Source: Desulfobulbaceae bacterium (GTDB taxonomy: Bacteria > Desulfobacterota > Desulfobulbia > Desulfobulbales > Desulfocapsaceae). Taken from it: a DNA stretch of 64,000 bases. The DNA lies in contig WSXV01000001.1 in assembly GCA_009773475.1 (NCBI GenBank), forward strand, positions 434,001 to 498,000, given 5' to 3'. The position numbers were made by a program, and so were the translations under genes. Shown here piece after piece: positions 26,697 to 33,484 of this stretch. A model generated the notes under the pieces. The model saw only the letters and a list, made by a program, of their open reading frames with translations. It did no database searches and was not told where the DNA came from. Each line of letters opens with the position of its first letter. Positions within the stretch are counted from its first letter, which is position 1.

Positions 26697-26718
26697 CGGA
26701 CACCGAAACAGTTTTTTT
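26661..26718 (+). terminator. Putative attenuator ahead of the DAHP synthase gene
   Basis: CTGTTT (26661-26666, codons Leu-Phe of the mini-ORF) can pair with AAACAG (26706-26711), which is followed immediately by T7 (26712-26718). A competing stem TTCGG/CCGAA (26682-26686 with 26703-26707) uses part of the same 3' arm. A ribosome paused at the Phe/Trp codons would cover the CTGTTT arm. Stems are short, so strength as a terminator is uncertain. Confidence 0.35.
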
Positions 26719-26741
26719 ATATTTCATCAGAAGGAATAGCA

Positions 26742-28127
26742 ATGGGAGCAACAATGGGAACAGCAAGGGGAGCAGCAAAACATAGCCCGATAGACTGGAC
26801 GAAAACAAGTTGGCACAATTTCACGGCCCTGCAGCAGCCGAAATGGCCGGATACAGAGGTCTACGACAAGGTGCTGGCCAATCTCTCCCGTCTGCCGCCG
26901 CTGGTTTTTGCTGGCGAGATACGGGAGTTGAAGGCGATGCTGGCCAAGGCCGTGGTTGGCGATGCCTTTTTACTTCAGGGCGGCGATTGCTCCGAAGATT
27001 TTTCACAGGTGACGGCTCCCAAGATTAGGGAAACCCTGAAGGTGCTCCTGCAGATGGCTGTTATTCTTACCTATGCAGGCGGCAAGCCGGTGATCAAGCT
27101 GGGCCGCATTGCCGGTCAGTTTGCCAAGCCACGCTCAGCGGATACGGAGATGGTCAACGGGGTGGAGCTTTCCTCGTATCGTGGAGATATGGTCAACAGC
27201 CCGGATCCCATCATGGAGGCCAGAATTCCTGACCCGAACCGGATTTTGCAGGGATATAATATGGCTGCATCCACCCTGAATCTATTGCGGGCCTATACCC
27301 GTGGAGGGTTTGCCGCCCTGCACCGGGTGCATGCCTGGAATCAGGAGTTTGTCGTCCAGTCACCCATGGGCCGTTCCTATGAACGTCTGGCCAAGCAGAT
27401 CAGTCAGGCCATTCAGTTCATGGAGACCATCGGTATCGCCACCGACAATCCCCAGATCAATCAGGCCCAGTTCTTCACCTCGCATGAGGCCTTACTCCTT
27501 GGCTATGAAGAGGCCCTGACCCGTGAGGATTCCACGACCAGCGGCGGCTGGTATGACTGTTCCGCCCATATGTTATGGATTGGTGAGCGGACCCGGCAGG
27601 TGGATGGCGCCCATGTGGAATTTCTGCGCGGGGTCTTGAATCCCATCGGGGTTAAGATCGGCCCGGATTATGACCTGGATAATGTTAAGCGGTTGATCAC
27701 CGCCTTGAATCCTGAGAACGAGGCAGGCCGGCTGACCCTGATTACCCGTCTGGGGATGAAAAAGGTTGAAAAGGTGCTGCCTCCCTTGCTTCGTGAGATG
27801 AAAAAAGAGGGCTTCAATATTGTGTGGAGTTGTGATCCCATGCACGCCAACACCTACACCGCTGAGTCCGGCCACAAGACCAGGAATTTTAATGATATTC
27901 TTTCTGAAATCACCTGCTTTTTCGAGACCCACTGGGCCGAGGGGACGATCCCCGGCGGGATCCATCTGGAGATGACCGGCGACAACGTCACCGAATGCAC
28001 CGGCGGGGCCCGCAATATTGTTGATGCGGAGTTGGCGAACAACTACATGACCACCTGTGATCCGCGCTTGAATGCCGAGCAGAGTCTGGAAGTGGCCTTT
28101 CAGATTGCCGACATGATCAGGAGTTGA
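26742..28127 (+). CDS. Class II (plant-type) DAHP synthase
   Basis: 461 aa, full-length for the class II 3-deoxy-D-arabino-heptulosonate 7-phosphate synthase family. Typical segments are WPDTEVYDKVLANLSRLPPLVFAGE, FLLQGGDCSEDF, PVIKLGRIAGQFAKPRS, GGWYDCSAHMLWIGERTRQVDGAHVEFLRG and ECTGGARNI. It condenses phosphoenolpyruvate and erythrose-4-phosphate, the first step of aromatic amino-acid synthesis in the cytoplasm. The ATG follows AGAAGGA. Its N-terminus has a short Gly/Ala-rich repeat (MGATMGTARGAA). The unusually long leader suggests regulation. No other aro genes are adjacent. Confidence 0.95.
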   Translation: MGATMGTARGAAKHSPIDWTKTSWHNFTALQQPKWPDTEVYDKVLANLSRLPPLVFAGEIRELKAMLAKAVVGDAFLLQGGDCSEDFSQVTAPKIRETLKVLLQMAVILTYAGGKPVIKLGRIAGQFAKPRSADTEMVNGVELSSYRGDMVNSPDPIMEARIPDPNRILQGYNMAASTLNLLRAYTRGGFAALHRVHAWNQEFVVQSPMGRSYERLAKQISQAIQFMETIGIATDNPQINQAQFFTSHEALLLGYEEALTREDSTTSGGWYDCSAHMLWIGERTRQVDGAHVEFLRGVLNPIGVKIGPDYDLDNVKRLITALNPENEAGRLTLITRLGMKKVEKVLPPLLREMKKEGFNIVWSCDPMHANTYTAESGHKTRNFNDILSEITCFFETHWAEGTIPGGIHLEMTGDNVTECTGGARNIVDAELANNYMTTCDPRLNAEQSLEVAFQIADMIRS

Positions 28128-28427
28128 GGAGAAGAACGATTAAATATGGAGCGCGCTTGTGGTTTATAAAAAATTATGAAAGGTAGATGAAGGGCGACGG
28201 CATGCTGGAGAATGGCCATTGCCATTTGGTTCAAGGGAAGATCTGTGTTGATCTGGTTTGTCTTTTCTTTGTTTTTTCTGCTGGTTATTTTCTGAGATTT
28301 ACCTCAAAAAGAGGGCTTCGACCTTGCTTATGCCAGCCCCCAGGAGCTCAAACTCAGGGGGCAATTTTTTCAGTTTTTAGCGAAAATCAGGCTGTTCCCT
28401 GGCTTTTATGCAAAGAAGGAAAACGCA
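28128..28427. other. Intergenic region with a terminator
   Basis: About 300 bases between the DAHP synthase gene and the DUF4405 gene, both plus strand. It holds the terminator described separately; the track ORF 28187-28516 lacks a ribosome site and family resemblance. Confidence 0.6.
28336..28370 (+). terminator. Rho-independent terminator
   Basis: GCCCCC / GGGGGC stem with an inner GAG/CTC stem, followed by AATTTTTT. It lies some 210 bases after the DAHP synthase stop, so it ends either that transcript or a separate short transcript from this gap. Confidence 0.75.
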
Positions 28428-29270
28428 ATGACGCTTCGGAAAATTATTTCATTGACCATGCTGCTTTCCTTTGTCCTCTGTCTGTTCACCAGTGGTATCC
28501 TCTATATCGTTCCTGAGGGGCGGGTTGCCTACTGGGCGGACTGGCGGTTGTGGGGATTGAGCAAGACCGAATGGGGCGATTTGCACATCAATCTGGGTTT
28601 CCTATTTCTCATTGCCGGCCTGCTGCACTTCTTCTACAACTGGAATGCGGTTGCGGCCTACATGAAAAACAGGGCCCGGGAGTTCAAAGTGTTCACCGCC
28701 AGCTTTAATGTCGCCCTGGTCCTGATTCTGGTGGTGGGGTTTGGCACCTACTGGAAGATTCCACCTATGTCCATGGTGTTAAATTTTGGCCATTCTTTCA
28801 AGGATGCAGCGGCCAAAAAATACGGCGAACCGCCCTATGGCCACGCCGAGTTGTCTCCTCTGGTTTCTTTTTATCGGAAAACCGAGATCGATCCGGTCAA
28901 GGCCAGGCAACTCATGGGGAAGGCTGGGATTATTGTTAAGGATGAGAAACAGGCCGTGGCCGCCATTGCAGCCCAAAACAAGATGACCCCCAAGGCCCTG
29001 TTTGACATCATCAGGCCTGCCTCAACGGTGGTGGAAGGTGCTGCTCTTACCTTTCCGGATGCGCCGATGCCAGGGTTTGGCAACAAGACCCTGCAAGAGA
29101 TCTGCACCATCTATACCCTTCAACCGGCCAGAATTATTCAGGGGCTGTCCAGGGGAAATATCTCTGCCCGGCCGGATCAGACCATTCGCGAGATTGCCGG
29201 GTCAGCCAAAATGGAGCCTTCCGCCCTTTTTGCCATCCTCCATCGTCTAGCCACTGAGCCTACTCCGTAA
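28428..29270 (+). CDS. DUF4405-type membrane protein with C-terminal helical repeats
   Basis: 280 aa. The N-terminal half has three to four membrane helices (IISLTMLLSFVLCLFTSGILYIVPEG; HINLGFLFLIAGLLHFFYNW; FNVALVLILVVGFGTYW) in DUF4405 style, a cytochrome b561-like arrangement with His in DLHINLG and LLHFFYN as possible haem ligands. The soluble C-terminal half contains related helical units: KQAVAAIAAQNKMTPKALFDII, KTLQEICTIYTLQPARIIQGL and QTIREIAGSAKMEPSALFAIL. Redox or sensing partners are unknown. The ATG follows GAAGGAAA; the gene has its own transcription unit after the upstream terminator. Confidence 0.75.
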   Translation: MTLRKIISLTMLLSFVLCLFTSGILYIVPEGRVAYWADWRLWGLSKTEWGDLHINLGFLFLIAGLLHFFYNWNAVAAYMKNRAREFKVFTASFNVALVLILVVGFGTYWKIPPMSMVLNFGHSFKDAAAKKYGEPPYGHAELSPLVSFYRKTEIDPVKARQLMGKAGIIVKDEKQAVAAIAAQNKMTPKALFDIIRPASTVVEGAALTFPDAPMPGFGNKTLQEICTIYTLQPARIIQGLSRGNISARPDQTIREIAGSAKMEPSALFAILHRLATEPTP

Positions 29271-29332
29271 ATGATTTCCGGTCGGAATCAGAGAGGATCT
29301 GATTGGTCTTCGATGGTACCCGCTTGCCATGC

Positions 29333-29785
29333 CTAGGTGACTATCAACCAGAGAAGCTGCAGGCTGGCCAGGGCATAAATACCTGCGACCACATCGTCCA
29401 TCATGATGCCGATACCGCCGTGAATACGACGGTCAAACCAGGAACAGGGGAAGGGTTTGACGATGTCAAAGGCACGGAACAGGAAGAAACCCAGGAGCCA
29501 TGCCGCCCAATGGTCGGGGGCCAGGGTCAGGGTGATGAACATGCCCAGAAACTCGTCAATGACGATGGGGCCGGCATCGGGTTGATCGAGGATTTTCTCC
29601 GCCGACCCCGAGACAAAAAAACCAAGCACGAATACCAGGGCCAGCATCAGCAGATAGGCGGGGATGCTGAGATGGCGGAGAAAAAGCCAGGGGACAATGG
29701 CGGCCAGGGAGCCCCAGGTACCAGGGCAGATCGGCAGTCTGCCCGTATAAAATCCAGTCGCCAGGGCAACAATTACTCGATCCAT
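29333..29785 (-). CDS. pgpA: Phosphatidylglycerophosphatase A
   Basis: 150 aa, the usual size. Motifs are TGFYTGRLPICPGTWGSLAA, IVIDEFLGMFITL (acidic metal ligands), FRAFDIVKPFP and GGIGIMMDDVVAG. This membrane enzyme removes phosphate from phosphatidylglycerophosphate to give phosphatidylglycerol. It follows larC after about 100 bases on the same strand and may be the last gene of a def-fmt-larC-pgpA unit. Confidence 0.93.
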   Translation of the reverse strand: MDRVIVALATGFYTGRLPICPGTWGSLAAIVPWLFLRHLSIPAYLLMLALVFVLGFFVSGSAEKILDQPDAGPIVIDEFLGMFITLTLAPDHWAAWLLGFFLFRAFDIVKPFPCSWFDRRIHGGIGIMMDDVVAGIYALASLQLLWLIVT

Positions 29786-29886
29786 CCTCTCTCCTTGCTT
29801 GTTCTATCCCTTGAGTCCAGCCATTGCAGGAGCGCAGGGCTGATGATAAGCCGCTTGTGCCGCCATTGGGATTGAGACGTGGGCTC

Positions 29887-31080
29887 TTAGTCGTCGGATT
29901 TCTGTCTTCTGTCTACTTCTTTCTGATTTCCAGTCACCGCATTGTACACGGCCTGCAGAGGAACCTGCGCGGATACGGCGATTTCTCGGCATGCCTCATA
30001 TTCCGGATATATCCTTGGGCCGACCGGCGTATGGACCTTCTTGGCCACAATCTTTCCCCATGGGGTCTCCACCAGCACCTGCTCTCGTTGGAGGGTCAGC
30101 CGCGATTCGGTGCGGAAGCGCAGGCCAATGGCCGTGGTCTCGGTCAGGATTGTCTGTTTCAGCGGCATCCCTTGAGCCGGTTGGCAGACGACGCGCAGCA
30201 GCTGACCAGGGCGTCCTTTCTTCATCAGCATCGGGGTCAGGCTGACATCGAGGGCGCCTTGTTTCAGCAGGAGCTCACAGAGATAGGGGAAGCCTTCACT
30301 GTTCCAGTCGTCAAGGTGGGTCTCGATGATCTCAACGCTTTGGGCCTCTTGGCATTCCGCTGTTGCCTCCCCAATAATCAGGCGCAGCAGGTTGGGTTGC
30401 CGGTTGGCAAGCTCGTGACTTCCGGCGCCATAGCTGGTGCTGGCGATGGTCATGTCCGGCAGCGGCCCGAAATTTTGACAGAGGCTGGTGAGCAGAGCGG
30501 CCCCGGTTGGGGTCACCAATTCCTGAGAGAGATCCACCGCGTACACCGGTACCCCGGTGAGCAACTCACAGACGGCGGGGGCGGGCAGCGGCAGGCGGCC
30601 ATGATCGCAGTCGATAAAGCCGTGTCCCCATGGCAGCGGCGAACTGATCAGGCGATCTATGCCCAGGTGATGGAGGCCAACCACAACCCCCACCACGTCG
30701 ATAATAGTATCGATTGCCCCGATTTCATGAAAGTGGATGGTATCGACGGGCAGCCCATGAACCTTGGCCTCGGCTTCGGCCAGATTTTGAAAGACCATAC
30801 TCGCCCGGTCAACAATGGCTGGCATAAGGGGGCTGGCGTGCAGGATGTCAAGAATAGCGGCAAGGTTGCGAAATTGCTGATTGGCCCTGGCGCTGATCGT
30901 GACCTTGGTGGCCTTCATGCCTGAGGGCCTGGTGGTGGCGATGGTGAGATCAAAGGGGCCGATATTGAGTTTGGCCAGTTCCTGGCGGAGGAGATTTTCG
31001 TCAAGCCCTGCATCGAGCAGGGCGGCCAGAAACATGTCGCCGCTGATGCCGGAAAAACAGTCGGTATAGGCGATCTTCAT
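29887..31080 (-). CDS. larC: Nickel-pincer cofactor nickel-inserting enzyme LarC
   Basis: 397 aa, DUF111/LarC family: it starts MKIAYTDCFSGISGDMFLAALLDAGLD, contains FHEIGAIDTIIDVVG, PVYAVDLSQELVTPTGAALLTSL, and IIETHLDDWNSEGFPYLCE. LarC inserts nickel into the pyridinium-dithiocarboxylate-type cofactor of lactate racemase-like enzymes in a CTP-dependent step. LarA, LarB and LarE are not in the window, so the apo-enzyme served must be encoded elsewhere. It sits downstream of fmt (about 170 bases) and upstream of pgpA. Confidence 0.93.
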   Translation of the reverse strand: MKIAYTDCFSGISGDMFLAALLDAGLDENLLRQELAKLNIGPFDLTIATTRPSGMKATKVTISARANQQFRNLAAILDILHASPLMPAIVDRASMVFQNLAEAEAKVHGLPVDTIHFHEIGAIDTIIDVVGVVVGLHHLGIDRLISSPLPWGHGFIDCDHGRLPLPAPAVCELLTGVPVYAVDLSQELVTPTGAALLTSLCQNFGPLPDMTIASTSYGAGSHELANRQPNLLRLIIGEATAECQEAQSVEIIETHLDDWNSEGFPYLCELLLKQGALDVSLTPMLMKKGRPGQLLRVVCQPAQGMPLKQTILTETTAIGLRFRTESRLTLQREQVLVETPWGKIVAKKVHTPVGPRIYPEYEACREIAVSAQVPLQAVYNAVTGNQKEVDRRQKSDD

Positions 31081-31151
31081 GGTTTTTTGAAAGATTGGCT
31101 GGAAGTGGGGAGGGAGAAAAATTTCACCGCTGAATCAAGAGCTGGATTCTT

Positions 31152-31204
31152 AGGGGCCGTTTAAAAATAACCATTACATTCTTGTCCATTTTTTTACGGC
31201 CCCT
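31152..31204 (-). terminator. Hairpin between fmt and larC
   Basis: A 9-bp stem (AGGGGCCGT / ACGGCCCCT) encloses a loop of 35 bases that is itself A-rich and T-rich. There is a short A/T-rich flank but no clear U-tract on the minus strand. It might end part of the def-fmt transcript or separate larC from it. Confidence 0.4.
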
Positions 31205-31252
31205 TATGCCGCTTACGAAGTGAGGATGTTATAGTTATTTCTTTACGACGGC

Positions 31253-32203
31253 TTATTGGCTGGTGAGCATAAGGCCGGGTGTCAAGGGATGGCCGCAGAG
31301 ATACGCCTCGACCGTCATCCGTTTCTTTCCCTCCGGCTGGATCTCTTGAATGAGCAGGCAGTCTTTGGCGGTGGCGATGAGCAGGCCTTGCTGGTCGGCC
31401 AGGATAAGGGTGCCGGCAGGATAGTCGCTTTCTTTGTGGACAACCTCAGGGGAAAAAAGCCGAAAACGCTGACCGTTGATAAAACTGTAGGCCGCCGGCC
31501 AGGGATCGAGGCCGCGAACCATCCGATGCAGTTCAAGGGCAGGCTTGTGCCAGTTCAGGCAGCCATCCTCCTTGGTCAGCGGTGGGGAGGAGGTGGCCAG
31601 GTTGTGGTTCTGCTCAATGGGGAAAAGTCGGCCCATTCGCAACAGGTCAAGGGCCTGGGTTAGGGTGGTTCCTCCCAGATCGGCAAGTTTAGCGAAAAGG
31701 CTGCCTGCCGTCTCGTCATCGGTGAGCGGAATGGCCGCTGCCAGCAAAATATCACCGGTATCCATGTCCGCATCCATCTGCATGATGGTGACGCCGGCTT
31801 CACTGTCACCCTTGATGATGGCCCATTGGATAGGGGCTGCTCCCCGGTGCCTGGGCAAAAGCGAGCCATGGATGTTGATGCAGCCTAAAGGGGGAAGTGT
31901 GAGAATGGCCCTGGGAAGGATGCGGCCATAGGCGGCAACGACAATCAGGTCCGGGTTGTACCCCTTGAGCGTGTCGAGAAACTCCTCTGTGCGGATCTTG
32001 GTCGGCTGCAGCACCGGAATTCCGGCTTGTTCCGCAGCCAGTTTTACTGGTGGCGGGCTCAGCTTTTTGCCTCGACCCTTGCGGCGATCAGGCTGGGTGA
32101 TGACGGCGACGACCTGGTCAGGCCCATCCAACAGTTTGTGCAAGGCCGGCACCGCAAAATCGGGTGTGCCCATGAAAATGATGCGAAAGCTCTTGTTTGG
32201 CAT
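31253..32203 (-). CDS. fmt: Methionyl-tRNA formyltransferase
   Basis: 316 aa. It begins FRIIFMGTPDFAVPALHKLLDG and has DLIVVAAYGRILPRAILTLPPLGCINIHGSLLPRHRGAAPIQWAII, the formyl-donor site with the catalytic Asn/His/Asp region, and GVTIMQMDADMDTGDIL. It formylates initiator Met-tRNA using 10-formyl-tetrahydrofolate. It starts 2 nt after the def stop, the common def-fmt pair. Full length with no defects. Confidence 0.97.
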   Translation of the reverse strand: MPNKSFRIIFMGTPDFAVPALHKLLDGPDQVVAVITQPDRRKGRGKKLSPPPVKLAAEQAGIPVLQPTKIRTEEFLDTLKGYNPDLIVVAAYGRILPRAILTLPPLGCINIHGSLLPRHRGAAPIQWAIIKGDSEAGVTIMQMDADMDTGDILLAAAIPLTDDETAGSLFAKLADLGGTTLTQALDLLRMGRLFPIEQNHNLATSSPPLTKEDGCLNWHKPALELHRMVRGLDPWPAAYSFINGQRFRLFSPEVVHKESDYPAGTLILADQQGLLIATAKDCLLIQEIQPEGKKRMTVEAYLCGHPLTPGLMLTSQ

Positions 32204-32205
32204 CT

Positions 32206-32730
32206 CTACGCCTCGGTTGGTGTTTCTTTTTCGGCCAGCATCTTATGAACCTTTTTTTTGTACAGGGCGCGTTTCAACATGCTCAGATGATCAATAAAGA
32301 GGATGCCGTTCAAGTGATCAATTTCATGCTGAAGGACAACGGCAAAGCGGTCTTCAGCGGTGATCTCCTTTGCTTCTCCGGCCAGGTCCTGAAATGATAC
32401 TGTGACTTTTTGGAAACGTTTGACATTGGCCGTCAGATCCACGACGCTCAGGCAGCCTTCTTCATCGACCTGGTGTCCTTCATGGCCGATTATGCGAGGA
32501 TTGATCATGACCATGGTCTTTTGAGCATGCTCAAGTTTACTCACATCGACAATAATCAACTGGATGGATTCGCCGACCTGGGGCGCGGCAAGGCCGATGC
32601 CGGGGGCATCATACATGGTCTCGGTCATGTCCTTGACCAGTTCTTCAAGGCCTGCATTGAAATCAGTTACAGGTTTTGCCTGCTGACGAAGGACGGGATC
32701 AGGAAATTCTAAAATTGTACGTATGGTCAT
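32206..32730 (-). CDS. def: Peptide deformylase
   Basis: 174 aa from ATG 32730 (MTIRTILEFPDPVLRQQAKPV); the longer track ORF adds a leader unrelated to the family. All three zinc motifs are present: GIGLAAPQVG, EGCLS (Cys93) and QHEIDHLNG (His135, Glu136, His139). It removes the formyl group from nascent proteins in the cytoplasm. Upstream of fmt and overlapping nothing; probably the first gene of the unit. Confidence 0.96.
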   Translation of the reverse strand: MTIRTILEFPDPVLRQQAKPVTDFNAGLEELVKDMTETMYDAPGIGLAAPQVGESIQLIIVDVSKLEHAQKTMVMINPRIIGHEGHQVDEEGCLSVVDLTANVKRFQKVTVSFQDLAGEAKEITAEDRFAVVLQHEIDHLNGILFIDHLSMLKRALYKKKVHKMLAEKETPTEA

Positions 32731-33114
32731 AAGGTAAAAGGTGTTCGTTGAGTTTCTTGAAAAACCTTTTTCGCAAGAGAACAGAAGAAGGCCCCATATT
32801 TTTTTCAATAAATATAATACAGGGTGTGGGTTTGTGCCATAGATGAATGTTGCGGATGATTATAATGCATGGGCTTCGGGCAGTTGTTTGGTAAGCTCGT
32901 TTTTGGGTGGATATCTTTTAAACCAGGAGTTTCGGTCAAGTGGCAAGGTGCTTATGATTCTTCGGGTTGCCCCACTGGAAAGAGCGAAGAATCAAAAAAC
33001 TACTGTTCCCCATTGTTGGGTTCATGGTATAAATTGGGTGAATTCTTGACTTCCTGCCCTTGCTAGTGAGGGTATAAATTTGGGTGGCCCGCTAATTTTA
33101 GTGAGATGACTAAT
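32731..33114. other. Intergenic region with a short direct repeat
   Basis: No gene is seen. Two close copies of GGTATAAATTGGGTG (one with an extra T) lie near 33028-33044 and 33072-33088, about 44 bases apart. They precede the MITE-like element. Their role is unknown. Confidence 0.4.
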
Positions 33115-33299
33115 TCTACTTTGTCATATTGTCTCACCGTCGTATCCGGCAGCCCTTTAACCCCCCTAAATCCCCCTTAAATCAGGGGGGAGACATTTTC
33201 CCCGACCACCCCTTCCCCTCCTTATCAAGGAGGGGAAGGGGTGGTCGGGGTTAGGGGTGGTTGAGTGGTTGCCATTTAAGGTAATGTGACAAAGTAGAA
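33115..33299. mobile_element. MITE-like palindromic element with terminal inverted repeats
   Basis: 185 bases. Outer termini TTCTACTTTGTCATATT (33115-33131) and AATGTGACAAAGTAGAA (33283-33299) are inverted copies matching at 16 of 17 positions. The interior has a perfect 24-bp palindrome with a 3-base loop (33200-33250) made of C-rich and G-rich arms, preceded by another C/G-rich hairpin (CCCCCTTAAATCAGGGGG). No transposase ORF fits inside and no target-site duplication is obvious, so it looks like a non-autonomous element. Confidence 0.65.
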
Positions 33300-33484
33300 C
33301 TCAGCAAAATGCACCGGAGCCTGTTTTTGCGGTATCTCTTCCATTTGTCCGGAGTCATGCCGCCCTGATTGGTTTTAGGGAATTTTCAAAGTGGCCCGAC
33401 CCTAACCTTACCAATATCCCCTTTCTGTGAACCTGGAAGATTACGCTTCATCGGTCACACAACATTGTCCTCTTTAAAAATATC
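33300..33484. other. Intergenic region before the YgiQ gene, nothing seen
   Basis: About 185 bases between the MITE-like element and the TTG start of the radical SAM gene. I see no promoter or structure I would defend. Confidence 0.4.

Noticed and set aside
28187-28516. 109-aa ORF crossing the terminator and the DUF4405 start
   Set aside because: It runs through a terminator, lacks a ribosome site and overlaps a real gene out of frame.
29824-30924. 366-aa plus-strand ORF opposite larC
   Set aside because: The minus strand is an unmistakable LarC; this frame shows only random composition.
33200-33250. Long C/G-rich hairpin as a CRISPR repeat or terminator
   Set aside because: Only one palindrome, no spacers and no U-tract; it lies inside an element with terminal inverted repeats, so a MITE-like reading is better.
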